Assembly (NCBI GenBank): GCA_026419775.2
Contig: JAOPGA020001389.1
Span: forward strand, 1-58,740
Origin: Acrasis kona
Taxonomy: Eukaryota > Heterolobosea > Eutetramitea > Acrasida > Acrasidae
Direction of reading: 5' to 3'
DNA: 58,740 nucleotides
Below are positions 1 through 10,914 of the stretch, one piece after another (positions within the stretch are counted from its first letter, which is position 1; each line of letters opens with the position of its first letter). The notes under the pieces are model-generated. The model made no database searches and was not told the origin of the DNA. It saw nothing but the letters and a program-made list of their open reading frames with translations. The position numbers were made by a program, and so were the translations under genes.

Positions 1-722
1 GTGGCTTCGTTCACTGGTATGATGCAGGAGTATCATCACCACCAAACGGCGACAGATGCGCTTGTGTACCAATCACAACTACATCACCACCAGTCCAGTT
101 GACACCAAGACCAACAACTCAAGCACCAACTACTACTTGCCCACCTTGCCCATGCGGCGAAGTTAACTTATCAGGTGATAATAACGCGTCTCCAGCCAGA
201 AGACTAAGACGTAACGGAGCCTGCCCAACATGTAAGGCTTGTCCAACAACTGTCGCTCCAACTACCACACCACCAGTTCAATTGACACCAAGACCAACAA
301 CTAGTTCACCAACTCTTCCATACTGTCAAGCCAACTTATCAGGCGACAACAATGCATCACCAGCAAGAGCATCGAAGAGATCAAGCTCATGTAGTGCCAA
401 CTTGTCAGGTGACAACAACGCATCACCTGCCAGAATCTTTGCAAGGGACAACAAAGTCTGCAGCGGAAATGGATACTGCAATGACGGATCATGCGTCTGC
501 AAACCTGGATTTGAAGGAGAGAATTGTGAGTCACAATGTGTTCAAGCACACCCATGCTGGACCTGCCCAAGTGGCTTCGTGCACTGGTATGACGCCGGTG
601 TACCTGCACCAGGAAACGATAGATGCGCTTGTGTTCCACAAAAGGATGTAAACCTATCTGGAGACAACAATGCCTCACCAGCCAGACGTGATTTGGCAAA
701 AATCTTGAAGTTCTTCGTATAA
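1..722 (+). CDS. Secreted EGF-like, Cys-rich protein with four NLSGDNNASPAR peptides (5' partial)
   Basis: The frame is open from base 3 to the TAA at 720-722 and continues off the left edge, so the start and any signal peptide are not visible. The visible 240 residues are modular. A GFVHWYDAGV...DRCACVP unit occurs at the very left and again at about 568-640. Between them are Thr/Pro-rich linkers (PPVQLTPRPTT twice), CxxC pairs (CPPCPC, CPTCKAC) and one EGF-like knot (CSGNGYCNDGSCVCKPGFEG). The peptide NLSGDNNASPAR occurs four times, each followed by a basic stretch such as RRLRR, ASKR or IFAR. The cysteine density, EGF fold and Pro/Thr linkers indicate an extracellular or cell-surface protein. 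I do not recognise the family. It ends 67 bases before the stop of the convergent membrane-protein gene. Confidence 0.75.
   Translation, partial: GFVHWYDAGVSSPPNGDRCACVPITTTSPPVQLTPRPTTQAPTTTCPPCPCGEVNLSGDNNASPARRLRRNGACPTCKACPTTVAPTTTPPVQLTPRPTTSSPTLPYCQANLSGDNNASPARASKRSSSCSANLSGDNNASPARIFARDNKVCSGNGYCNDGSCVCKPGFEGENCESQCVQAHPCWTCPSGFVHWYDAGVPAPGNDRCACVPQKDVNLSGDNNASPARRDLAKILKFFV
165..686 (+). repeat. Four in-frame copies of the 12-residue peptide NLSGDNNASPAR
   Basis: Copies lie at 165-200, 333-368, 399-434 and 651-686. All four encode exactly the same 12 residues. The 36-nt sequences differ at several third positions (for example Leu TTA/TTG/CTA, Gly GGT/GGC/GGA, Ala GCG/GCA/GCC) and at no amino-acid-changing position. 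The first three copies sit between cysteines in a C-x2-[12-mer]-xxxR-xxx-C arrangement. The fourth lies near the C-terminus. Confidence 0.95.
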
Positions 723-789
723 ATGTTAATAAAAAACATCTTTATTTTTATTTTTTGTGTTATTTCTTTGGTTGTTGATAAATTGCTTT

Positions 790-1317
790 TTACACGATGC
801 GATTGTACCCTGATGATACCCAGTCTTTCAGAAATAGGGAACACAATAGGATAACAATTGTATAGACAACATCCAAAAAGTTGAACAAGAGTAGTTGGAA
901 AGGATTTGGACTTTGTTTGAAACCTTTGTAAAAGAGAGGCCCAAGTAGGAAAACATAGAGTCCAAAGCATGTGAATCCAAGATTGTTCGCCCATCTTCTT
1001 TTGAATACCATTCCAATAGAAGCGGTAATAATAAGAACCGATAATATTATTGCCTCAAACCCAATGATTTGTGACTCAATGTCCCTTCTTGCACAAACAA
1101 CATCTACTTTCATGTACTCTGTTAGGTCCATTTTCAATAATCTACGAAGATAGCAGTTCCATTCACATACTTTCCCAAAAGTCGCACACTCCACACAATT
1201 TAGGTTAAATGGGCACTTGAAAGCAATAAGAGGGTCTGCAGCAATTAGAGCGAATGAACGAAATGCAGCGAGGAATACGAGCAGGACTCGAGCTGCGGTG
1301 TGTCTCATATGCTTCAT
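790..1317 (-). CDS. Small membrane protein with signal peptide, 175 aa
   Basis: Starts with ATG at 1317. Residues 1-27 look like a signal peptide (VLLVFLAAFRSFALIAADP). A short ectodomain follows with six cysteines, including CPFNLNCVEC and CEWNC. Three hydrophobic segments come next, at roughly 85-107 (FEAIILSVLIITASIGMVF), 115-132 and 143-165. The layout suggests a secretory-pathway or plasma-membrane protein with a disulfide-bonded lumenal loop. I do not recognise a family. It is transcribed towards the secreted EGF-like gene and probably shares a 3' region with it. Confidence 0.6.
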   Translation of the reverse strand: MKHMRHTAARVLLVFLAAFRSFALIAADPLIAFKCPFNLNCVECATFGKVCEWNCYLRRLLKMDLTEYMKVDVVCARRDIESQIIGFEAIILSVLIITASIGMVFKRRWANNLGFTCFGLYVFLLGPLFYKGFKQSPNPFQLLLFNFLDVVYTIVILLCSLFLKDWVSSGYNRIV

Positions 1318-1535
1318 TTGTTTCCAAGTGAACTATCAAATGCAATTACTCGGTGCAATTTGAAAACTCCGAACCATATGTAACAAGCCAGGAAAGGAAA
1401 TTCTAAAGTCAATCAAAGAAGACGCCTGAAGAGTAATCTAAGTGGTCTCTTGCTAATCATAATAAAATACATAATCATCATAAAACACCATTTTATTGTT
1501 TGCCGACGAAAATCCAATCCTCATCAACACAAAAT

Positions 1536-3854
1536 TTATTGTAACAAAAATTCATCAACACCATAAGATTCATAATACACATCCTTCAATGGTTTATCTA
1601 TAATCGAAACAGTCTTTTCCCTTATCGACTTTGCCTGTTCAAAAAAATTAATATCAACAAATTCATTTTGACCCAATTTATTTTTAATCAACATTTCCAT
1701 CACAACATCAACATTAGTACCTCTCAAATCCAACTCCCTCACTTTACCATCACATAAATTTAACAATTTAAATTTTTTAATTACATTTTTATAACGCTCA
1801 TCCCTCATCGACAACCAACAATAAACCAACAACTGCAACTCATGTTCCTCCGTCATTGTATTGATACATTTAATTTCCCACAATGTATCCCTATCAATCA
1901 CATCCACTCTACCCTTTATTGAAATTTTGTAATTTTTGTAAACATAAAAATCAGTCAAAGACTTTTCAAATTCAGATTCACTAGACAAGTGAAGTTCCGC
2001 TCTCTTCATGAGCAATTTTAATTGTCTCGGTGCGACCCAATTATAATCTGAAATTTGTCTAATTTTATGAATGTAACCACTAGTGAGTCCCTCAAAAACA
2101 GTACTAATCAACAACATGTCTTCAAAAGTTTTTATTCCTCTATTTTGGACCTCTTTTGCCCTTTGAATCACCTCCAACTCATTTACAATGCTAGAATCGA
2201 ATGAGATTTGATTGATGATTTCGATCAAGCTACATGTCTTCTTGTTCTTGTATTCGTACATTGCTGGAACTGCTATTCCAGTGATATTTGACACGCTCTC
2301 TTGCGTGCCGAATACGTCGGATAGTACCCTGGGGTTTAATTTGATTTTGGAGTGGGAATCAGATTCGACATTTACATTTTCAAATTTCATAAACGGCATG
2401 ATCTGATCGATCAGTTGATCTGATAAATGTCTGGTCATGCTGGTGACGGTCAAGTCGGGTGCCTTGTGCTGAATATTTGTGTCTTGTAATCTCGACACTT
2501 GTCCCTTGACGCTGGCTACCTTCGACAAGATTTGATCTTCGGGTAAGAAATGTAGAGCATTGGATTTGGAATGTTGTATCACGAACAAGCGTTCCATGGC
2601 CCTGGTGCATGCAACGTACATTGTGTTTGGTAGTTGACTGCGGTCGACGTTTGGTTGTTTGGAATAAAAGTCGAAATAATCGTCGCTGAAATTGTAAACG
2701 ATTACAACGGGTCTTTGTAAACCCTTTGCTTGGTGATAAGTCATGAAACTGATTTTACCTTTAGTCACCAACGGGTCAACTATGTCGTCGTCGCTGGCGG
2801 GAACGTGACATAGGATGCCATAGTTGACCAACTTGTTTTCTAACCTCCGCACCGGAGAGCTCTCTGAACGTATGGATGGTGCCAATACGAAAATATCTCC
2901 GTATGAATAATGTTGTAACATGATTTTGACCAATGTGAAAACATCATCTCCGAACGTGTTGCAACTTATGTATTGTACTGGTGGTCCGTCACGATTGGCA
3001 GTGATGAGTTGTTCTCCGATGAGCGAATTGACAAATGATGCGATTTGATGTGTGTTGCGATAAGATGTGCGTAGTTTGCATGTGGTCCAGTTGCGATCGG
3101 ATGGGAATAATTGATCGGCACATGTGAGATATCGGAAATCAGCTCCTAAAAAGTTATAAATGCATTGCCGAACGTCCCCGAGAATGACCCATTGCATGTT
3201 TGGGTTGCCACAATCCATTCGTACGCAAACAGCGAATTCGTAGTATAGTCTGGTCATGTCTTGTGCTTCGTCAATTATGATCATGTCAAAATCCACAATG
3301 CTTGACATTCTAGTTCTGCCCCTGTCATCAATGAGTCGACGAAGCATCTTGTCGTTCAAACAAGGTGCTCGGAATAACGAACCTGCACCTCCATGATAAG
3401 TGTATATCTGTAAATTCACAATATCGAGCTTTGCGATCTTCTCCCTGCCATCATCTTTTAGTCTTGCGTTATAAGTTAGTACAAGAATGTTCTTTTCTGG
3501 ATTCGAAAGTGCGATTTGTAGAATGCTTGTAGTCTTTCCTGATCCTGCGACAGAATCCACTTGAACATTAAAGCCCTTCGAAATACATTTTAAAATATCC
3601 TTTTGTTCTGCCGAAGCCTTTGGTATTGCGTTTTTTTTAGATTTTTTTGGTAGTTGTTCATCCTCGATCTTCTTTAACTTCCTTGTTACTGTACTTTTTG
3701 GTGTTATGTTTAAATTGATTGGGCGAAGAGAATGTTTTAATCTTCGCAGAAGTTGTCTCTCGAGTTTGCATCTGGTTATATTTCTTGCAGCTCTTAACAT
3801 TGTTTGAAAATTGTAAGAGTAATTGAAGTAACTCGACACTGGCTTGTTGACCAT
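1536..3854 (-). CDS. UvrD/Rep-type SF1 helicase fused to a PD-(D/E)XK nuclease-like domain, 772 aa
   Basis: Superfamily 1A DNA helicase. From the first in-frame ATG (3854) the motifs are: Walker A VAGSGKTT at about 102-109, motif II IIIDEAQDM near 193-200, motif III GDVRQCIYNFLGA near 226-238, the LRTSYRN motif, TYHQAKGLQRPVV (motif V-like) and YVACTRAMERL (motif VI). The C-terminal 130 residues contain GRVDVID...LWEIKC...ELQLLVYCW, which matches the D..(D/E)XK..Q pattern of RecB/Cas4-like nucleases. The protein therefore probably unwinds and trims DNA ends. The basic N-terminus (RAARNITRCKLERQLLRRLKHS) could be a mitochondrial or nuclear signal. Stand-alone fusions of this type are better known from bacteria and large DNA viruses than as conserved eukaryotic genes, so transfer is possible. 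No intron is seen. Confidence 0.8.
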   Translation of the reverse strand: MVNKPVSSYFNYSYNFQTMLRAARNITRCKLERQLLRRLKHSLRPINLNITPKSTVTRKLKKIEDEQLPKKSKKNAIPKASAEQKDILKCISKGFNVQVDSVAGSGKTTSILQIALSNPEKNILVLTYNARLKDDGREKIAKLDIVNLQIYTYHGGAGSLFRAPCLNDKMLRRLIDDRGRTRMSSIVDFDMIIIDEAQDMTRLYYEFAVCVRMDCGNPNMQWVILGDVRQCIYNFLGADFRYLTCADQLFPSDRNWTTCKLRTSYRNTHQIASFVNSLIGEQLITANRDGPPVQYISCNTFGDDVFTLVKIMLQHYSYGDIFVLAPSIRSESSPVRRLENKLVNYGILCHVPASDDDIVDPLVTKGKISFMTYHQAKGLQRPVVIVYNFSDDYFDFYSKQPNVDRSQLPNTMYVACTRAMERLFVIQHSKSNALHFLPEDQILSKVASVKGQVSRLQDTNIQHKAPDLTVTSMTRHLSDQLIDQIMPFMKFENVNVESDSHSKIKLNPRVLSDVFGTQESVSNITGIAVPAMYEYKNKKTCSLIEIINQISFDSSIVNELEVIQRAKEVQNRGIKTFEDMLLISTVFEGLTSGYIHKIRQISDYNWVAPRQLKLLMKRAELHLSSESEFEKSLTDFYVYKNYKISIKGRVDVIDRDTLWEIKCINTMTEEHELQLLVYCWLSMRDERYKNVIKKFKLLNLCDGKVRELDLRGTNVDVVMEMLIKNKLGQNEFVDINFFEQAKSIREKTVSIIDKPLKDVYYESYGVDEFLLQ

Positions 3855-5288
<1,434 letters not shown>

Positions 5289-5641
5289 ATACATTTTTTT
5301 TAACAGAGATTTACATTTTATTTTACAGCTTCCTTGTTCGGATTGCCTATGAAGAAGATTTCAATATGAAGAGGAAGCTTCTTCAATTTTACTACACTAT
5401 ACAGAGATCACAAATTGATTGGGATTTTGATGTGGACAACCACCTGACAGATCAAGCGTGGTCTTCATGGTAGTTTATTATTAAAACAACTGCCAATATT
5501 GATGGTTCGTTGAGGGAATGTTGTGTTAGTGTAAATTGCTTCCGTCTTCAACCCGAGAACAACAAAAAGCCTTCGCGGAGTTCCTCTGATTGATTTTAGT
5601 TGTTGTAATAATAATAGCCCAAAACTCCTTTAAAACATATC
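5289..5641. other. Intergenic, GAPDH 3' region and TMEM135-like promoter
   Basis: 353 bases without a supportable gene. An open stretch continues from the GAPDH 3' end (to about 5473) but overlaps GAPDH out of frame and has no recognisable content. No tRNA or repeat is seen. Confidence 0.5.
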
Positions 5642-6454
5642 ATGGCCACACAAGTTAAAACCGATGATGAACGTTTGAGGGAGCATGGGGACCGCATAAA
5701 GCATACAGTTGTTAGGGACCAAGAGGTATAGAATACAACACAGCTTTGCTAACACTGAATTCAAGTTATTTCCATTGAACAAGGGTTGTCAGTCAAAAAA
5801 TGTTTATTTCACTAGAGAGGAGGAACGGGCGTTGAATCGTGGAAAGAACCACTACATTCAATGTGACTATTTACATCCAAATCAAACATGTGAGTCTGTA
5901 GCTGCTACCCTTTGGCTGAAGGAGATACCGGCCGCCTTTATGCTTTATGCCCCAATACATTTGATACCTGTTCTAGTATATAAGAGAAAGTCGCTGTTCA
6001 AAGATCCAATTCCCATTTTGACTGGATTTTTCAAGAACTCAATGCGTTCTGCACTTTTTCTTGCTGTTTTCAATTCTGTTCTAGTATATGGAATGTGTAC
6101 GTGTCTTTTGCAGTTTGAAGTTAACTTTTAAAAATAGGTAAAATTGGAAAATTACGACAAAGACATGGCATCGTTAATGTGTACCTCGCTGGTCTATTTG
6201 CAGGCGCGTCGCTTTTCTTTGAACCAAAGGGAAGAAGATCCGAGATTGCAATTTATTCAGTTGTAGAAACATCAGAGGCAGCACGCAACTCCATTATTCA
6301 ACATAAATTTGTAAGCGAAAAGAACATGAACAGAGCTTTTATTGCACTTTTTTCTTTGGCAATGGCCACAACAATGTACCTCTACGAACACAATACACGC
6401 TCACTAAAATCTTCTGTTGTTGGTCTCCTAAGGAAGATCGTTGGAACAAATTAA
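5642..6454 (+). CDS. TMEM135-like multi-pass membrane protein (2 introns)
   Basis: Three exons: 5642-5725, about 5766-6096 and 6138-6454. The second intron (6097-6137, GTACGTG...AATAG, 41 nt) is well supported because it joins ...LVYGMC to KIGKLRQRHG in frame. The first intron starts at 5726 (GTATAG); its acceptor is ambiguous (5765, 5783 or 5792, all in frame). The joined protein (about 240 aa) contains CDYLHPNQTCESV, then MLYAPIHLIPVLVYKRKS, LAGLFAGASLFFEPKGRRSE and FIALFSLAMATTMYLYEH. This order resembles the Cys-rich N-terminal half of animal TMEM135, a peroxisomal/mitochondrial membrane protein of lipid and organelle dynamics. At about half the length of human TMEM135 it is a single-module version. 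The assignment rests on motif recall. Confidence 0.65.
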
Positions 6455-6567
6455 AACCGAATAAAATTATAATAACTTTAACCTCTCATGTCCAGTCAAA
6501 ACCGACTTGAGTATCAAACCTTGACTTGTAGTAAATAAATCATGTACTATTATTACAAAAAATTGCT

Positions 6568-8715
6568 TTATTTATCCACAGTAAATGTATTCAAATAAGA
6601 GAATAGTTTGGTCCTCCTCATGTAAATATTCATATGGAACATAAAGTCCATTGTAAGTTTGTTTACCTTTGGTTTTGTTTTTGTTGAAAAGTTAAAGATG
6701 ACACACATGTAAATTTTAGGATCAACACAACACACATAATAACTACTCTTCTCCTCACATGAACACAATGGCTCAATATCCTTTTCCAAATCCCCACTAT
6801 TATCCATTATCAAACTCAACAAATCAGGCCAGTACATGACACGAAGTAAATTCCTATCTACTTGTTCAGGATAACTAAATATACAAGGCCAGGACTTATT
6901 ACCGCTTTGAGCCATAAAGCCACTATCGTCGTCTTCGTCCTCATCACTTTCTAATTCATTAGAAAACATTTTCATTTGCTTCAATCTATTGCACAAAGAG
7001 TAACCCTGCTTATCAATTTCATAATAACTTTGCGTCAGGTGATACTTTTCGGTTGAGTGAGAGGAAGAAGAAGATGGACTACCAGGAACATTCTGATTAC
7101 CAAAACCACAATTCATGATGAGACAAATTGCAAAAGGATTAACAACATTAGCAAAGCTCTCGATGGAAGCATAATAGTCCACGATGCCAAGACCACACAG
7201 TTCAGAAAATTGAGTTTTTGTATTACAACGAAGTACATCTCTAAAATATAAAGTATATTTGCTGACAGTAAATGAGTGCATCATGTTTAACCAACGATAT
7301 AAATTTGTTTCCGTCAATAGGTTCACTTCCTTTGGTTGTATAGGCATGGACGTTATGGATGGTACCAAATGATGTTGAGGTGTATTTGGAGTGGAAGTGA
7401 GTGATGTGTTGGGGGTGGTGGATTGAGGTGCCGGCGGCGGAGAGAATGCTTCAAAGTCCTTTGAAAGTGTCTTCTTGGTGTGATCCGAATGATGGTCCAT
7501 CGTGGTGCTTAATGATGATGTTGTAGACATTGGCGTTGTTTCGAGTTCGCGTCCATTTTCCAATAAATGTGGTGGCGGTGTTGTTTTTTTAATCATGTTG
7601 ACCAAGGATCCAAATAAGGAAGGATTCAAGGAGTGTGTGTGTGATTGTTGATGTTGTTGTGAATGTTGCTGATTGTTTGGTCTTGTAGGTATCTTCTTCA
7701 TGGGAGACATTGGCTTTCTTTTTAATTGTAGAGTGACGGCAGGTTTCGTTTCGACATCATCTCTTGTAAAGTAACTTTCGTCTACTACAGAATTAATGCT
7801 AACATCACGCGGAGAGACTTTTTGTTGGTAATCGGAGATGACATTATTAAAGTGTGGGTCGTCGAAGGAAGGAATGTTATTGGCTGGATTGTTGATGAGA
7901 GATCTTGATATTGGCGAAGGTGGAGCTGATGACTGGTTTGATGACTGTGCATGTAATTCCTTCCATGACTTGAGAATGTTCTTGACTCTGAAAAATGAGA
8001 AGACTGCCTCCTTGTATCTGTACTTGCAAATTAAACCTTCCGTTTTGAATATGGCATGGATGGCATCAAGTTCAAAGTAAGCATTTTGTGCTTGTTTATA
8101 TAAAAGTTTATGTTTGACACGATCAACAAGTTTACTTCGTAGTCCGGAAACTATTTTACAAAAATTATCAAACTTTGGTGTCTGCTTGGTTCTTGACAAC
8201 ATGCGATAGAATTCAATCATTTCTTGTCTTAATTGAATTAACAATCTGGTATCTTGCAGGAGTTCCTTGCTTAGTGCGATTTCATGTTCGTCAAGGTCAA
8301 GCACTCTAGCGTAGTCATTCCCATTGTTGAGAGTTGACTCTGGTGGTGATGATAATGTTGCATCATCATTTTTTGTTTCTGATGGAGCTGTCATAACAAG
8401 CAGAGACAGTTTAGATGATAGTGAAGAATATTGGTGGTGCAAATCTTGCTTTTCGGAGTTGAAGTGTGCGGATGTATACATTTTTTCGCATTGTAATAGC
8501 ATTTTAAGTGATGAAATCATCTCTCCATCGACGTGTTTCTGTTTCTCGTGTAATTTAATTAACGACAAGCACTGGTCGAATTGTAGCTGTCCTAAAAGTT
8601 CAAACAAGCGTTCTGTGAGGGACTTTGTTTGAGATGAGCCTCTTATTAGAGTGGTGAGGACTGGCAAATTATTTATCTCTACCCTAGCACGTCTAGTTTG
8701 TGCATCTTCGTTCAT
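6568..8715 (-). CDS. KICS2: KICSTOR subunit 2 homolog (KICS2/C12orf66), 715 aa
   Basis: In animals KICS2 is one of four KICSTOR subunits, which tether the Rag GAP complex GATOR1 to lysosomes so that amino-acid loss can silence mTORC1. The match lies in ordered blocks. These are an N-terminal helical block with SLKMLLQCEKMYTSAHF; a second helical block with LIQLRQEMIEFYRMLS, NAYFELDAIHAIFKTEG and FFRVKNILKSWKEL; then LYRWLNMMHSFTVSKYTLYFRDVL-type sequence near residues 465-490. The C-terminal profilin-like end has RVMYWPDLLSLIMDNSGDLE and YMCVIFNFSTK. Residues about 270-450 are a low-complexity Ser/Pro/Thr/His insert, and an acidic ESDEDEDDD tract follows later, so the protein is longer than the human one (about 445 aa). 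It is intronless with ATG at 8715, in a minus-strand run with Iml1. Confidence 0.75.
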   Translation of the reverse strand: MNEDAQTRRARVEINNLPVLTTLIRGSSQTKSLTERLFELLGQLQFDQCLSLIKLHEKQKHVDGEMISSLKMLLQCEKMYTSAHFNSEKQDLHHQYSSLSSKLSLLVMTAPSETKNDDATLSSPPESTLNNGNDYARVLDLDEHEIALSKELLQDTRLLIQLRQEMIEFYRMLSRTKQTPKFDNFCKIVSGLRSKLVDRVKHKLLYKQAQNAYFELDAIHAIFKTEGLICKYRYKEAVFSFFRVKNILKSWKELHAQSSNQSSAPPSPISRSLINNPANNIPSFDDPHFNNVISDYQQKVSPRDVSINSVVDESYFTRDDVETKPAVTLQLKRKPMSPMKKIPTRPNNQQHSQQHQQSHTHSLNPSLFGSLVNMIKKTTPPPHLLENGRELETTPMSTTSSLSTTMDHHSDHTKKTLSKDFEAFSPPPAPQSTTPNTSLTSTPNTPQHHLVPSITSMPIQPKEVNLLTETNLYRWLNMMHSFTVSKYTLYFRDVLRCNTKTQFSELCGLGIVDYYASIESFANVVNPFAICLIMNCGFGNQNVPGSPSSSSSHSTEKYHLTQSYYEIDKQGYSLCNRLKQMKMFSNELESDEDEDDDSGFMAQSGNKSWPCIFSYPEQVDRNLLRVMYWPDLLSLIMDNSGDLEKDIEPLCSCEEKSSYYVCCVDPKIYMCVIFNFSTKTKPKVNKLTMDFMFHMNIYMRRTKLFSYLNTFTVDK

Positions 8716-8787
8716 GTTGTGTTGGGTTGGCTATACATTACAATTTTAAATAGATAAAATACCAAAGTTTATTGAGGCACAGCTATT

Positions 8788-10878
8788 CTATAACTTTGAA
8801 TGAATCAAGGGCTTCAGATGCTGACTATATCCATCCACTACATCACTCTTGTTCAAAGGTTCTTCTTTAATCCAATCAAACAGTGCTTGATAAACATCAC
8901 CATCATATTTGCCTAAAGCACTGTTCAAATAATGATCGCTAAAGTTAAACGCGTCGACCAAAGCGACTGCGTCAGGTCTCAATTCAAGTAATAGTTTCCT
9001 CACAGAATTTCTGATCCATTGTAATTGCTGGCCGCTCATGTATCCGTCTTCTAAATAATGAGCAGCATCTTGTTCTAGATGATGCAATGCAAACAAGTTA
9101 CAAAGTTTTTGTAACACCACTCCAATTGGGCCTTGATGATTACAATTCTTCACAAAACTTTCGACCATAACACACATACCATGTGCACGAGACAGTTGTG
9201 CAATATCAATCAAAATCTCATCAAAAGGTTTATTATGATTTTCTTTGACTAATCTTAACACGCGGTGTTTATAAGCACTCACATAGTGTCCTTTATTTTG
9301 AACCCAGTCATCCTCACATGAAACATTACATTTATTAATTTTGTTTTCTTGGCCAGTGGAAGCTTGTGACTTGAAGGACTTGAACAAATATCTTGCCACT
9401 TGTTGAGTTAGAATCATATTATCTCCCTCTGCAGTATTTCTATGAACAAAAGTTGCGTAAAGGTATGGAAGGCCGCTCATTTGACTGTATCCGTGACCAC
9501 CACAACATTTTCTGCATTCCTCAATTCCATCACTTGTCATGTTGGTACTTAATGATTTTAGTCCGCTGCTGATCGCATGCACAAGAGCTAATTTCTGGTT
9601 CATCACGTTCACATCCTTTCCATTCTTCAATTCGTCCATCATGTCATTGTACATTTCGTTCATGGTACCTGCTACAAAGTATAAAGCGTAACTGGCTGCA
9701 ATCAATGGGAATATACGGTGCTGTTGTGTTTGATAATCAATCACCTGAACTTCTTGATGTGAATTTTGTGAATTGTTGAATTGACGTCTAACGGCTGAAT
9801 AACGTGTTGCGATGGTACATGCTTTGGCTAATGTGACACCAGCAGTTGCGACAAAGTTTGCTCTCATGAGGACCATTGTTCCGTAATTAACTCTTGAACT
9901 CACTCCACTTCGTTGTATGAGTTGTCCCTTTTTGTTTACTTTTGCAAATCTAGCCAACATGTTTGTTCTTGGTATGCGACATTGATTGAACTTGACACAT
10001 CCATTATCCATCTAAGCAGTTGGTTAGTCTTGTGTTAGAATTATATAAACTTACTGCGTTGAAACCAAACTTGGGTCCAATGTCTCCAATGAACTCAATT
10101 CCTGGTAGTTTGGAGTGATCTTCAAGGGAACGTAAAGGAACAAAAAATGAATATAATCCTTGATTTTTTCCATCAAGAATTAGTTGAGCGAAAACAACAC
10201 AGACGTTGCTTGTTTTACCCAAGCCACCGACCCACCACTTTACTGATGTGGTTGTGGGGCTGTGAATCACAAACTCTTGTGTTTTAGGGTCGTATGTTGC
10301 AGTTGTTTCAAGGCCTCTCACGTTGCTCCCACTTGAACGATTAGATGGAAATTATGAAAGTGAATCTTACTGTCCAAGCTCAGTTTGTGCATAGCAACCA
10401 ATGATTTTACAAGCACGAGCTGCTGGAACCCACTTCTTTGCTTGCTTCTCCGAACATTGGTTCTCTAGAGTTGGCACAAACAAATAATAATGTGTTGTGA
10501 GTGGTAGATCTTCATCGACTTCTTCGAACATGATTGTTCTTTCCTCATCGCTGAGTTTCATCTTGTTAACAGTCTCTGCTAATATCTGGCTTCTCTCCAA
10601 TGCCCTTTTGTATCTATCGGAGCGACCAAGGAAAATTATATCTCTCTTAGAAAATGCTTTTTCCTGTAATACATTAAATGAAATTTCGCGTTTTGTACTA
10701 CCTTGTGTACCAAGTCCTTGAACTTTTGCTTCTCCTCACTGTTCTGTTTTCCTCCATCTAGAAGGTAAGTCATCTCCTGAACATTAAAGGATGCCTTCTT
10801 CCTTTCATCTTCAAGGTCCTTCTTTGTGCTCATCGCTTCAAGGTTGATTTTTGATATTTGATGCGGCATGGCCGCCAT
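8788..10878 (-). CDS. ACOX: Peroxisomal acyl-CoA oxidase with PTS1 (SKL), 4 exons, 656 aa
   Basis: Catalyses the first, H2O2-producing step of peroxisomal beta-oxidation (acyl-CoA to trans-2-enoyl-CoA, FAD-dependent). Exons are 10878-10702, 10663-10371, 10331-10055 and 10011-8788. The introns are 38, 39 and 43 nt with GTA...AG ends, and the joined frame is 657 codons. Diagnostic segments are the FAD/substrate region [20 protein letters not shown] (formed across intron 2), [46 protein letters not shown] and [19 protein letters not shown]. The last three residues are SKL, a canonical peroxisomal import signal. The frame upstream of 10878 has only GTG, so ATG 10878 is chosen. Length matches the ACOX family. 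Confidence 0.93.
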
Positions 10879-10914
10879 ACTCCGCACAAGTCCGGAAACA
10901 AGAATGAATAAATA

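Noticed and set aside
301..699. Minus-strand ORF of 132 aa under the secreted EGF-like gene
   Set aside because: Antisense shadow of the NLSGDNNASPAR coding frame; His/Cys-rich only because of the repeated codons.
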